Positions 8,315 to 17,023 of a DNA stretch of 64,000 bases are shown one piece after another. Within the stretch, counting starts at the first letter, position 1, and each line of letters starts with the position of its first letter. The stretch is from Micrococcus sp. EYE_212 (lineage in GTDB: Bacteria; Actinomycetota; Actinomycetes; Actinomycetales; Micrococcaceae): the NCBI RefSeq assembly GCF_023147585.1, contig NZ_JAHXOZ010000005.1, forward strand, positions 1 to 64,000, written 5' to 3'. The position numbers and the translations under genes are program-made. A model generated the notes under the pieces. That model was not told the origin of the DNA. It saw only the letters and a list, made by a program, of their open reading frames with translations, and did not search any database.

Positions 8315-9673
8315 TCAGCCCACCCCGTCCAGGGGCGTCACCTCGAGGGCCACGCGGCGTCCGCCGACGCGGGCGAGGACGAGGGTCCCGTGCGCGCCCG
8401 CCGCTGCCACGCCGCCGGCCCGGCGGCCCTTCTTCCCCGCGCCCTTCCCCGCCCCCGCGAGCAGGCGGGCCCGCAGCTCCTCCGGGCGCACGTCCACGCC
8501 GCGCTTCTTCACGTCCAGGCGGGTGATGCCGCGCTCGCGCACCCAGCGGCGCAGCGCCTTCACGTCGAGGGGGTGGACGGCCTCCACCCGGTATCCGCGC
8601 GCCAGCGGGGAGGGCACGGGGGCCTCGGTCACGAGGTAGGCCAGGTGCGGGTCGAGCAGCCGGGCCACCGCGCCGCCCTCCTCCCATACGGCGCCGAGGT
8701 CCGTGACGAGGCCCGCGCGGATCACGGCGCCGTCGGGCTCGTGGAGGACGCAGCCCGGCAGGGCGTCCAGTCCCGCCTCCCCCACGGACTCGAGGGCGGG
8801 CGAGCCGCCGGGACGATCGCGCAGCACGGCGACGGACGGCCGGGGTCTCCGCGTGTCGATGACGGCGGCCGCGCGGACCCCCGGCGCCGTCGTCAGCGCG
8901 TTGAACCACAGCACCACCTCGACGACGTCGCCGTCCACGGAGACCCATTCCGCCTCGGCCTCCGCGGGGACGTGCTCGTGCGGCAGCCCCGGGCCGAGCT
9001 TGGCGCCCACCGCGCGCCCCTCGGCGGCCAGCCCCAGGACGAAGGACAGCGGCGGGGAGAACGCCTCCGGGTCGAACACGCGCGCCGAGCCCGAGCTGGA
9101 GATCCGGCGTCGGGCCGGATCGAACCACAGGGCGTCCACATCGTCGGCGTGGGCGCCCGCCCACGCGAGCGCGTCCCCCTCCTCCACCCGCGCCCCGGGC
9201 GCCAGCGCGGCCATGTTGGCGGCGGCCACGGCGGCCACCACGGGATCCCGCTCCACGGCGACGACGGACAGCCCGGCGCGCGCGAGGCCGAGGGCATCGG
9301 CCCCGATCCCGCAGCCCAGGTCCGCCACCGAGCGCAACCCGGCCGCCGTGAACCGCTCAGCGCGGCGTTCGGCCACGACCCGGCGGGTGGCCTGCTCGAG
9401 CCCGTCGCGAGTGAAGAGCATCCGATCGGCGAGGTCGCCCAGCTTGGTGCGGGCCGCCCGGCGCAGCGCGGCCTGGGTGAGCACCGCGGCCACGAGCTCG
9501 GGGGCGTGGCCGGCGGCCCGCAGCCGCGTGGTGGAGGCCAGCGGGTCGGCGACGTCCGCGTCGGTCAGCGAGTCCAACAGCTCCCGGCCGGCCCCGGTCA
9601 GTGCGGGGGCCAGGTGCGTGGCGTCCGGGGAGGAGTCCTCGGCGGAGGGGCGGGGGTCGCGGTCGTCGGCCAT
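8315..9673 (-). CDS. Class I SAM-dependent methyltransferase with THUMP-like C-terminal domain
   Basis: The 452-residue protein has a Rossmann methyltransferase core (about residues 110-260). The SAM-binding motif I is SVADLGCGIGADALGLARAG, followed by VVAVERDP (motif II acidic residue) and DALWFDPARRR as the motif IV-like site. The C-terminal 130 residues, including YRVEAVHPLDVKALRRWVRE and DVKKRGVDV, match the THUMP-like domain of actinobacterial methyltransferases of this type, so an RNA substrate is likely but not shown. The start ATG has no ribosome-binding site, but a -10 box TAGCCT lies six bases upstream, implying a leaderless mRNA. It is divergent from the carboxylate-amine ligase gene. 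Confidence 0.85.
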   Translation of the reverse strand: MADDRDPRPSAEDSSPDATHLAPALTGAGRELLDSLTDADVADPLASTTRLRAAGHAPELVAAVLTQAALRRAARTKLGDLADRMLFTRDGLEQATRRVVAERRAERFTAAGLRSVADLGCGIGADALGLARAGLSVVAVERDPVVAAVAAANMAALAPGARVEEGDALAWAGAHADDVDALWFDPARRRISSSGSARVFDPEAFSPPLSFVLGLAAEGRAVGAKLGPGLPHEHVPAEAEAEWVSVDGDVVEVVLWFNALTTAPGVRAAAVIDTRRPRPSVAVLRDRPGGSPALESVGEAGLDALPGCVLHEPDGAVIRAGLVTDLGAVWEEGGAVARLLDPHLAYLVTEAPVPSPLARGYRVEAVHPLDVKALRRWVRERGITRLDVKKRGVDVRPEELRARLLAGAGKGAGKKGRRAGGVAAAGAHGTLVLARVGGRRVALEVTPLDGVG

Positions 9674-9679
9674 GGATCC

Positions 9680-9685
9680 AGGCTA
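9680..9685 (-). promoter_or_regulatory. -10 box, leaderless methyltransferase gene
   Basis: TAGCCT on the minus strand ends six bases before the ATG at 9673, placing the transcription start at or next to the start codon. Confidence 0.65.
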
Positions 9686-9731
9686 GGGCCCGGGTCGGGC
9701 AGCGCCGCCCCGCCGGGCTCGCCCGCGCCTC

Positions 9732-9737
9732 TAAGAT
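9732..9737 (+). promoter_or_regulatory. -10 box, leaderless ligase gene
   Basis: TAAGAT ends six bases before ATG 9744. There is no ribosome-binding site in the gap, so the transcript probably begins at the start codon. Confidence 0.7.
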
Positions 9738-9743
9738 GTCTGC

Positions 9744-10937
9744 ATGAGCCTCCCGTTCCAGCAGTCGGCGCAGTCCACCCTCGGCATCGAGTGGGAGCTC
9801 GCACTCGTGGACGCCGTCACCGGCGACCTGCGTCCCGAGGCCCCGGAGGTCATCGCGGCCGCCCGCGACGTCGCCGGCCTCGGCCCGGAGGACGAACACC
9901 CGCACGTCACGGCGGAGATGCTGCAGAACACGGTGGAGCTGGTCACGGGCGTGCACCGGACCGCCGGTGCCGCGGCCGAGGAGCTGCGCGGGATCGCCGC
10001 CGGCATCCTCACGGCCGCCGAGGCGCGCAGCCTGCAGCTCTACTGCCAGGGCTCGCACCCCTTCGCGGAGCCCTGGCTGCAGCCGGTCACGGACAAGGAC
10101 CGGTACAACCGCGTCGTGGAGATCGCCCAGTACTGGGGGCGGCAGATGCTGATCTTCGGCGTTCACGTGCACGTGGGCCTCGACGACGTCTCGAAGGCGA
10201 TGCCCGTGGTCAACGGCCTCGTCAACCGCTTCCCCCACCTCCTCGCCCTCTCCACCTCCTCCCCCTACTGGGCCGGCCACGACACGGGCTACCAGTCGCA
10301 GCGCACCCAGGTTTTCCAGCAGCTGCCGACGGCGGGCCTGCCCCACCAGTTCGAGGACTACGCGGATTTCGAGCGCTGCGTGGAGCAGATGGTCCAGGCA
10401 GGCATGGTGGCCGACGCCACGGAGTGCCGCTGGGACGTGCGCGCCGTCCCGCGTCTCGGCACGGTCGAGATGCGGGTGTGCGACGGCATGGCCACCATCG
10501 AGGAGATCGCCGCCGTCACGGCCCTGACGCAGTGCCTCGTGCACGATCTCTCGTCCCGGCTCGAGTGCGGCGCGGACGCTCCCGCGATCCTGCCGCCGTG
10601 GTATGCGGCCGAGAACAAGTGGCGGGCCGCCCGCTACGGCCTCGAGGCGCGCGTGATCCTCGACGCCGAGGGCAACGACGCTCCCGTGGCCGAGCACCTC
10701 GGCGAGGAGCTGGAGCGTCTCGCCCCCGTGGCCCGCGAGCTCGGCTGCGAAGCGGAGCTGGACCACGTGCACGCCATGATGGCCGAGAGTGGCGCGGCGC
10801 GGCAGCGGCGGATCGAGCGGGAGGCCGCGAGCGTGCCCCCGGCAGAGGGGCAGGCGCCGGACGACGCCGTGGCCCCGCTGCGGGCCGTCGTGCTGGACGC
10901 GGCTGCGAGGACGAGGGAGTCGTTGCGGGGCGTCTGA
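9744..10937 (+). CDS. YbdK-type carboxylate-amine ligase (glutamate-cysteine ligase 2 family)
   Basis: ATP-dependent ligase of the GCS2 family, 397 residues, the usual family length. STLGIEWELALVDAVTGDL near residue 11 is the conserved opening with the metal-binding Glu residues, and FGVHVHVGLDD (near 142) and ECRWDVRAVPRLGTVEMRVCD (near 230) are further family blocks. Family members show weak gamma-glutamylcysteine synthetase activity, but actinobacteria use mycothiol, so the natural substrate is uncertain. It is divergently transcribed from the methyltransferase and is apparently leaderless. Confidence 0.9.
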   Translation: MSLPFQQSAQSTLGIEWELALVDAVTGDLRPEAPEVIAAARDVAGLGPEDEHPHVTAEMLQNTVELVTGVHRTAGAAAEELRGIAAGILTAAEARSLQLYCQGSHPFAEPWLQPVTDKDRYNRVVEIAQYWGRQMLIFGVHVHVGLDDVSKAMPVVNGLVNRFPHLLALSTSSPYWAGHDTGYQSQRTQVFQQLPTAGLPHQFEDYADFERCVEQMVQAGMVADATECRWDVRAVPRLGTVEMRVCDGMATIEEIAAVTALTQCLVHDLSSRLECGADAPAILPPWYAAENKWRAARYGLEARVILDAEGNDAPVAEHLGEELERLAPVARELGCEAELDHVHAMMAESGAARQRRIEREAASVPPAEGQAPDDAVAPLRAVVLDAAARTRESLRGV

Positions 10938-11064
10938 CTTCGGAAACAGGTTCCTGATCTCTCGGCAGGTCAGGCGCGCCTCGCGGCTGACAACGAGAGG
11001 GCGAACATCTACGGAAGCCGGCATGGGAGTCTTCATCCGTCTGGGGCATCGTCACGTCTCTTGG

Positions 11065-11163
11065 GTGCTCGACCTCACCACCCACAAGGCCTCCTTGGAG
11101 GCGGCCCCGGATATGTACGAGAAGTCCGAAAAGAAGCAGGCCGGCTGCATCGAGGTGGGGCTG
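11065..11163 (+). pseudogene. Remnant of zinc alcohol dehydrogenase C-terminus
   Basis: The plus-strand frame reads VLDLTTHKASLEAAPDMYEK, then SEKKQAGCIEVGL. It aligns without gaps to the last 33 residues before the end (VLDLTTHTAALEDAPRMYDM...) of the intact dehydrogenase at 28907-30094: 21 of 33 residues and 77 of 99 bases agree. Nothing upstream resembles the rest of the enzyme, and the frame runs past the normal stop. It is therefore a 3' fragment of a paralogue, not a copy of the intact gene. The rest of 10938-11354 holds no convincing gene. Confidence 0.8.
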
Positions 11164-11354
11164 AGCCTTTGCGGGCGGCGGCGCCAGTCCCCTCAGCAGG
11201 CGGGCGGCCAGACCCACGCCGGATTGCCGCTGCGGCCAGGCGGTAGCATGACGGGGAACTCAGTTCCTGCGGGCGCCGATTGGTCACAGGTCTTCGCGCC
11301 TCCCTCAGCTCTGCACCGCCTGCCTCCGCCCCCCACCTCTTGGAGAGACCCCAC

Positions 11355-12689
11355 ATGAACCCGCGGAAGTTCGTGATCCGTGCGTCGAAGCGTCGCCAGC
11401 TATCCGCACTTGACAACCGAAAGCGTCTGTACGCTGAGACCGAGACGGGCGAGCAGCAGCGGATCCGGCTCGAGAAGCTGAACCAGACTTGGGGGCGGGC
11501 ACGGGAGGCTTCCCCCTTCTACCGACACTGGGCGAAGAAGTACGGCCTACCCGCCCGACTGGAGGCCCTGGAACAGATGCAGGACTTCCCGCTGCTGACG
11601 AAGGAGGTGCTGCGAGAGCACCAAGACCTTGTCTTCGGTGACGGCGGCGGCGAGGCCGCCTACGTCACGGGAGGCAGCACGGGCTCACCGATGCGGTACC
11701 CCAAGAGCGACGACGAGGTCCCGGACCGCTGGGTTAACGGCTTCCTCGGACGGTCCTGGATCGGTATCGAGCCGGGGGACCCTTACCTCCATCCTTGGGG
11801 CCACAGCCATCTCTTTGGCGGGGGCCCACAGGCAGGCGTCCGCAAGGTGGTGCGCGCCGCCAAAGATCTGGCGAGCGGAGGGCATCGAGTCAATGGTTAT
11901 GACCGCTCACCCGAAGCCCTCGCCTCCGTCGCGGACGAGTTGGTCCGCCTCAAGCCCAAATACATCATCGGGTACGCCTCCTACATCACCCAGCTGGCCC
12001 ATCACCTGATCTCTCACGGCCTCCCCGCCCCCAGCTCACTCGAATGGGTCATCCCGACGTCGGACACCTCCACCGCAGAGGACCTTGAGGTGATGGCGCG
12101 GGCCTTCGGGGCCAGAGTCGCCGGCGAGTACGGATCCGTCGAGACCGGGCTGCTGGCCCACTACGATGCGACCGCCGGCGCCCTGCGCGTCCCCTGGGCG
12201 AGCATCTACGGCGCCCTGCCCGACCCCGAGACAGGCATCCAGGTGACGACGCTCGACCCACGCCGCTTCCCGTTATTCAACTACGCCATCGGCGACGCCG
12301 TTGAGGGAGTTGACGGAGTGGATGACATCCGGTTCCTGTCGACGGTTCGGGGTCGGGTGAACCAGCAGGTGGCGGTGCGTCGTCTGGATGGCACGTTCGC
12401 GAACGTCCTCCCCAATCAGTACGAACACATGCTGCGAGCCTTCCCCACCATCACCCAGGTTCAGTTCGCCCCGACGTCGGCCGGGGAGCTCACGATCTTG
12501 GCGACCGCCCCCGCGCCCACGTGGACGGACGCGGAGATCACCGCGCGAGTACACGAGGATGTCCGGAAGACGGATCAGGGGATCGACCTCACCGCGATCA
12601 CGGTGAAAATGGTGCGCGAGCCCACCCTCAGTGTCGCGGGCAAGGTCCCCAAAACCCTGCCGGTGGACGCCTGGGACGGCGACCGCTGA
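11355..12689 (+). CDS. CapK/phenylacetate-CoA ligase-like adenylating enzyme
   Basis: The 444-residue member of the ANL superfamily is of the CapK type found in capsule loci. The nucleotide loop AYVTGGSTGSPMRYPKSDDE lies near residue 100, GYASYITQLAHHL near 200 and GEYGSVETGLLAHYD (the aromatic/acidic adenylate motif) near 255. VRGRVNQQVAVR fits the hinge region. The start ATG 11355 has GGAGAG seven bases upstream. It heads the plus-strand arm of the polysaccharide island. CapK relatives are thought to activate a carboxylic acid for attachment to a glycan, but the substrate here is unknown. Confidence 0.82.
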   Translation: MNPRKFVIRASKRRQLSALDNRKRLYAETETGEQQRIRLEKLNQTWGRAREASPFYRHWAKKYGLPARLEALEQMQDFPLLTKEVLREHQDLVFGDGGGEAAYVTGGSTGSPMRYPKSDDEVPDRWVNGFLGRSWIGIEPGDPYLHPWGHSHLFGGGPQAGVRKVVRAAKDLASGGHRVNGYDRSPEALASVADELVRLKPKYIIGYASYITQLAHHLISHGLPAPSSLEWVIPTSDTSTAEDLEVMARAFGARVAGEYGSVETGLLAHYDATAGALRVPWASIYGALPDPETGIQVTTLDPRRFPLFNYAIGDAVEGVDGVDDIRFLSTVRGRVNQQVAVRRLDGTFANVLPNQYEHMLRAFPTITQVQFAPTSAGELTILATAPAPTWTDAEITARVHEDVRKTDQGIDLTAITVKMVREPTLSVAGKVPKTLPVDAWDGDR

Positions 12690-12735
12690 CGCGCGTCCCC
12701 ATTCGGTCGCGACTTCGCAGACACCTCCAAGCGGA

Positions 12736-12741
12736 TACCAT
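12736..12741 (+). promoter_or_regulatory. -10 box, leaderless acyltransferase gene
   Basis: TACCAT lies seven bases before ATG 12749, suggesting a separate leaderless transcript inside the plus-strand arm of the polysaccharide island. Confidence 0.55.
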
Positions 12742-12748
12742 CGATCCC

Positions 12749-13240
12749 ATGTCCATGTGGCTCCCCAACCTCCTCTCTGCCATCACGCCCCACACCCGGG
12801 GATTCGCTTTGCGTCAGCGCGTGTACTCGGTCGCCGGGGCCCGCGTGGACCGCACCGCGAAGATCAACGGGACGGCGGTGCTGTCGAACAAGTGGGTCGA
12901 GGTCGGGTCCCAGGCCTGGATCGGCGCGGGATGTCAGCTCATCGGTGGCCCCGGTGCCATGGTGCGGATCGAGGACCGCTGCGACCTCGGCCCCGGTGTC
13001 ATGTTGGTCGTCGGCAGTCACCACCTCGGCGACACCACGCGGCGCGCGGGCCAGGGCTACAGCGCCGGCATCACGGTGGGCGCCGGGACCTGGGTGGGGG
13101 CTCGGGCCACGTTCCTCGCGGGCTCGTCCGTGGGCCGCGGGTGCATGGTAGCGGCCGGTGCCGTCGTGCGCGGCGAGTTCCCAGACAACGTGATGATCGG
13201 CGGGGTCCCGGCGCGCGTTCTTAAACACTTCGACGCGTGA
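12749..13240 (+). CDS. Hexapeptide-repeat acyltransferase
   Basis: A 163-residue left-handed beta-helix acyltransferase (LbetaH). Imperfect hexapeptides run from about residue 30 to 155, for example VEVGSQAWIGAGCQLIG, ITVGAGTWVGARATFLAG and SSVGRGCMVAAGAVV, ending in the family closing segment DNVMIGGVPARVLKHF. GSHHLGDT supplies the probable catalytic His region. It probably O- or N-acetylates a sugar of the island's polysaccharide. It could act as the PglD-like step of bacillosamine synthesis, though it lacks the N-terminal Rossmann-like part of PglD. A TACCAT box seven bases upstream suggests leaderless transcription. Confidence 0.88.
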   Translation: MSMWLPNLLSAITPHTRGFALRQRVYSVAGARVDRTAKINGTAVLSNKWVEVGSQAWIGAGCQLIGGPGAMVRIEDRCDLGPGVMLVVGSHHLGDTTRRAGQGYSAGITVGAGTWVGARATFLAGSSVGRGCMVAAGAVVRGEFPDNVMIGGVPARVLKHFDA

Positions 13241-13277
13241 TCCACCGGCAGAGGCTCGCTCAGGATCAGCCAGCGGC

Positions 13278-14567
13278 ATGAACCGCGTAAATCTCTTATC
13301 CATCGCCATCCGCATCGGCGGATTCCTCTGCTCCGCGGGCCAGACCGTCCTGCTCGCCCGCATGCTCGGCGCGCACGACCTCGGTGTCTACTCCGCCATC
13401 CTGGCCTTCGCCACCGTCGTCTACCTCGCGGCCCCGACCGGCATGGGAGTCTTCCTCTTCCGCGAGTCCTCACGCGCCATTGCCCGCGGAAACATGGACA
13501 GGGTGAGGGGCCTCCGCTCCGCCACGTTCCGTCTCGGCCTGGCGGCGTCCTCGCTGGCCTCTCTTCTCTTGGGGGTCTTGATGCTCACGGGGGTGACGCC
13601 GAGCATTGACGGCTGGACCATCGTCCTCGTGATGCTCCTCGCCTTCACCCTCGGGCTTGACCCGCTGCGGTCGGGAATCATGCGTGGAATGGGATCCGCT
13701 CTGCAGGCCCAGCTCCCCGAGATTCTGATCCGGCCGGGTATCTTTACCGTGGTCTTGCTGGGGGTGTATCTCCTAACGCCGGGGTCCCTGGATGTGAATG
13801 TTGCGCTTCTTGCGTACAACGTGGCCGGGCTGATCGCCCTCGCCTACGGCAACCTCGTCATCAACCGCTGGGTCCCCCGGGGCATGAGAGAGCGCATCAC
13901 CCCGCGGGAGGTCATCGGCGCCTCAGTGGATCAGACGATCTTCAGCAGCTCACAGACCCTGATGACGAACCTCGAGGTTCTCGTCCTCTCCGCCCTCAGC
14001 CTGACCGTCGCGGCCGGACAGCTGAGGGTTGCGCTGCTGGGCGTCGTGGCGCTGCTGTTCATCTACAACGCCATCGCCTTCGTCTCGGTCCGCGACATCG
14101 GCGTCAGCCTCGCCAAGAATGACGATCTCCCAGGGGTGCTCCGCGCCTCGGATCGGCTTGTCGGACTGGGCCTCGTCTCCACGGCGGCCATCACCGCCAC
14201 CATCCTCCTCATCGGTGAACCGGTGATCGCGGTGATCTTCGGCGAGGAGTACCGCCCCGCGTCGGGCGCCCTCAGCATTCTGGCCATCGGGCATGTGCTG
14301 GCCATCGCCTGCGGTCCCTCCTTCGAGATCGTCCGGCTGCTCGACAGCAGATGGTTCTCCATCGGCGTGAACCTCGCCACCTGCGTGGTCCTCCCCGTAC
14401 TCACCGTCGCGTTGCTGCCCGTAATGGACCCGCTCTTCGCGGTGGCGATCGCCTCCGCCATGGCCAACGTCTTACGCAGGCTGACGATCGCCTGGCACGT
14501 CGGACGCCAGCTAGGCGCGGATACCACCGCGCTGGGCGCCGTCCGGCGGCGTCTTCGCGCGGTGTGA
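13278..14567 (+). CDS. Wzx-like polysaccharide flippase
   Basis: A 429-residue polytopic membrane protein of the MOP superfamily, with about 12 hydrophobic segments. It opens with RIGGFLCSAGQTVLLARMLG, the characteristic first helix of oligosaccharide flippases, and continues with GVYSAILAFATVVYLAAPTG. It should move the undecaprenyl-linked repeat unit across the membrane for the Wzy polymerase encoded nearby. The last gene on the plus-strand arm, it converges on the minus-strand GT4 gene with 57 bases between. No strong ribosome site is seen at ATG 13278. Confidence 0.88.
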   Translation: MNRVNLLSIAIRIGGFLCSAGQTVLLARMLGAHDLGVYSAILAFATVVYLAAPTGMGVFLFRESSRAIARGNMDRVRGLRSATFRLGLAASSLASLLLGVLMLTGVTPSIDGWTIVLVMLLAFTLGLDPLRSGIMRGMGSALQAQLPEILIRPGIFTVVLLGVYLLTPGSLDVNVALLAYNVAGLIALAYGNLVINRWVPRGMRERITPREVIGASVDQTIFSSSQTLMTNLEVLVLSALSLTVAAGQLRVALLGVVALLFIYNAIAFVSVRDIGVSLAKNDDLPGVLRASDRLVGLGLVSTAAITATILLIGEPVIAVIFGEEYRPASGALSILAIGHVLAIACGPSFEIVRLLDSRWFSIGVNLATCVVLPVLTVALLPVMDPLFAVAIASAMANVLRRLTIAWHVGRQLGADTTALGAVRRRLRAV

Positions 14568-14624
14568 GACGGGGCGTCCGTCCCTGGCCACTGGGCACAC
14601 CCGGGGCGTCCCCCTCGGCTCACC

Positions 14625-15731
14625 TCACCACCATGGCAGGGGCGGCGGCTCCACTCCAGGCAGCCCCTCACGCCAGTGCTCGATGACGCGCTCGAGGTAC
14701 GCGGCGCCCGCATCAGCGGAGATCGAGGACTCCGCCCAACCCCGCAGCCGATCCCGACCGTCGGCGCTGGGACACTCCTGCGCCCCCGCCCACGCGACCG
14801 CCGCCCGTATGCCATTCTCGGTCGGTTCAAACCGGTATCCCTGCAGGTCTGACCGAACTACCTGGGCCGCGCCGGCAGCGCTGGAGACCAACACCCTCGT
14901 CCCGGACAAGAGGGCCTCGGAGACGACCGCTCCCCATCCGTCATACCGCGAAGGCAGGACCAGGAAGTCCGCGGTCGCCATGAGCTGACGCACCACGGGA
15001 TTCGGCAGCGCTCCGCTGACGGTGAGGTGCTGCGGGTGTTGCGCCGCGAGCTCGTGTATCTCCTCCCCGGCCGGCCCCGAGCCGACGATCCGCATCCGCA
15101 GGCCGGCACGGACGGCGGCCCGCGCGAACGGGACGATGTTCTTGTTGCCGTCGAGGCGGCCCACGTAGAGGATCTGCCCTGCGGCTGTCTCCTCGGATGT
15201 CCCCCCGGAAGCCTCTGCGTGGGGCGAGAGCCAGTACGCGAAGGGGGCGACCTTCGCGGCAGGCACCCCCGCTCGCCGGAGCTGGCCCACGCCGCCCTGG
15301 CCCGTCGTCAGGAAGTGCCCCCCTCCCCGGGAGAACCGGCGAACCCACCGGCGGGTCCGCATCCACCAGTTCGCTCGGCGGGGCAGGGTGTTCAACTGCC
15401 ACGGCTCCACGTATCCAATGTGGAATGCGCCCGATTGGACCGCTGTCTCACGGGCCCGCACCTCGAATGGTGTGCGGCCGATGCCGGAGATCACGTGGAT
15501 GGTCTCCTGCGTCCAGGACTCGGCGACTTTTGGAGGCACCGGGACGTCTTCCGGCGCGATGACGACACGGGCGTCGCCGTGATCCAGGGCCTGCTCCCAG
15601 CCCTGCGCGAGCCGGCGTGTCGCCACTGGCTTTCGCGCGACCACATCGACAGTGTGGCCCCGCCCGGCCAGAGCCGAGAGGAACGCCGCCTGATGGAGTG
15701 AGGGGACGGGTTGCCAGAAGACGAACTTCAT
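14625..15731 (-). CDS. GT4-family glycosyltransferase
   Basis: A 368-residue GT-B enzyme. The donor-binding half carries ILYVGRLDGNKNIVPFARA near residue 205 and LVLPSRYDGWGAVVSEALL near 285, the E-x7-E block of GT4 enzymes. The start ATG 15731 overlaps the stop of the Wzy gene (ATGA), so the two are translationally coupled. The start MKFVFWQPVPSLHQ is typical; upstream in-frame starts would lie inside the polymerase gene. It likely adds one sugar to the repeat unit; donor and linkage are not predictable from sequence. Confidence 0.87.
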   Translation of the reverse strand: MKFVFWQPVPSLHQAAFLSALAGRGHTVDVVARKPVATRRLAQGWEQALDHGDARVVIAPEDVPVPPKVAESWTQETIHVISGIGRTPFEVRARETAVQSGAFHIGYVEPWQLNTLPRRANWWMRTRRWVRRFSRGGGHFLTTGQGGVGQLRRAGVPAAKVAPFAYWLSPHAEASGGTSEETAAGQILYVGRLDGNKNIVPFARAAVRAGLRMRIVGSGPAGEEIHELAAQHPQHLTVSGALPNPVVRQLMATADFLVLPSRYDGWGAVVSEALLSGTRVLVSSAAGAAQVVRSDLQGYRFEPTENGIRAAVAWAGAQECPSADGRDRLRGWAESSISADAGAAYLERVIEHWREGLPGVEPPPLPWW

Positions 15732-16963
15732 GAGCTCCTCGCTTCGATTCTCAATCCCCAGGCGATGTCCTGCTCCGACCAGGCCCTGGAGTTTCTTCCT
15801 GCACGCCGCATGTGCGGCGCCGGGGGTTTCTCCGTCAACAGAGCGGAGAACACGAGGAAGGTCATCACGGTGAACGAGTTGCCGAAGGTGAAGAGCCAGC
15901 CCTCGAATTGCACGTTCGCCAGGATCGCCACGAACGCCGCCGCTCCGAAGCGGGTCCCCCGCGTTCTGGCGAGGATCGCCAGCAGGATCCCCGCCATGAG
16001 CGCGAGCCCCCACCAGCCGAATTCGTACGCGGCCTTGAGGAAGACGTTGACTCCTGCCTCACTCTGGACCGAGGCGGATCCGCCGCCGAACCCGAACGGC
16101 ATGCCGCGGCGGATGTCCGCCAGCGCCAGCGTCCAGTAGTGGGACCGGGAGTCGTTGGTCCTGGTCAGGCCGGTGTCGCCGTCCGAGGTCGTGAACTCCT
16201 CGGGCGAGGTCGCCAACTGCACGACACTGAACACCAGCACACCGAGCATGAGGGCGCGGATCCGCCAGTCGGAGAAGATCCTCCAGGCCGCGAGCACAAG
16301 AAACAGCGCCGTCGCGAGGGCGCCGGCCCGGGACGCTGTCCACACGAGGGTGAGCATGACCAGCACCCAGTAGACGACCATGACCCAGCGCCGACGGATC
16401 ACCACGCTCGCGAGCGCCGTCACGAGGGCCATGATCGCGAGGGCGTTGGCGTTCAGGAACAGGCCGCGCAACCGGCCGGCCTCGATCGAGCTGCCAATCC
16501 CCGCGATCCCCATCAGCAGCGAGGAGATGACGAGCAGACCGGAGGCGACGAACACGCACCAGAGCAGATCGCGTGGGGTGAAGATCGTCCTGGCCGCCCA
16601 CAGGAGGGCGAAGGCGATCGCCGTGCTGGTGAAGGTGGCCGCCGTCTGAGGGACGTTCACCGTCCATCCGAGGGAGACGACCGTAGTGATCAGCAGCGCG
16701 GCGAGGGACACCAGCAGGACACCGTTTCTCTGGTGAAGCATCCGTCGGCGCGTGCCCACCCAACGGACGAGCAGCCCTAGCATGATCACGACCATGCCGG
16801 GACGGGTATCCACACCCGGTCCAACCTGGAGCATGGGAACGGTGTACAGCAGCAGGCCGATGACGAGGGAGACGCGCGGGGCCCACGCCGAGAACAACAC
16901 CGTGAAGCTGACCGCCAGCAAGCCGCCCACCACCAGGACCAGCGTGTCGATCAGCATGGGCAT
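15728..16963 (-). CDS. Wzy-like polysaccharide polymerase / O-antigen ligase family protein
   Basis: A 411-residue membrane protein with about ten hydrophobic segments and a long extracytoplasmic loop near residues 255-310 (SPEEFTTSDGDTGLTRTNDS and following). The loop plus the segment TASRAGALATALFLVLAAW matches the Wzy_C/WaaL family layout. In this context it most likely polymerises flipped repeat units. It is coupled to the downstream GT4 gene by an ATGA overlap and lies 60 bases after the CapG-like gene. Confidence 0.82.
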   Translation of the reverse strand: MPMLIDTLVLVVGGLLAVSFTVLFSAWAPRVSLVIGLLLYTVPMLQVGPGVDTRPGMVVIMLGLLVRWVGTRRRMLHQRNGVLLVSLAALLITTVVSLGWTVNVPQTAATFTSTAIAFALLWAARTIFTPRDLLWCVFVASGLLVISSLLMGIAGIGSSIEAGRLRGLFLNANALAIMALVTALASVVIRRRWVMVVYWVLVMLTLVWTASRAGALATALFLVLAAWRIFSDWRIRALMLGVLVFSVVQLATSPEEFTTSDGDTGLTRTNDSRSHYWTLALADIRRGMPFGFGGGSASVQSEAGVNVFLKAAYEFGWWGLALMAGILLAILARTRGTRFGAAAFVAILANVQFEGWLFTFGNSFTVMTFLVFSALLTEKPPAPHMRRAGRNSRAWSEQDIAWGLRIEARSS

Positions 16964-17023
16964 GCTCTCATCACCTCGCGTTCGGCGATGCCCTCGTCGG
17001 CCAAGGGTGGAACGCTCATCCGG

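Noticed and set aside
11248-11358. A 36-codon upstream ORF overlapping the CapK-like gene start as ATGA
   Set aside because: Its ATG lies within a TAGCAT -10-like hexamer, there is no ribosome site and the Pro/Ser-rich product shows no features. A leader peptide is possible but unsupported.
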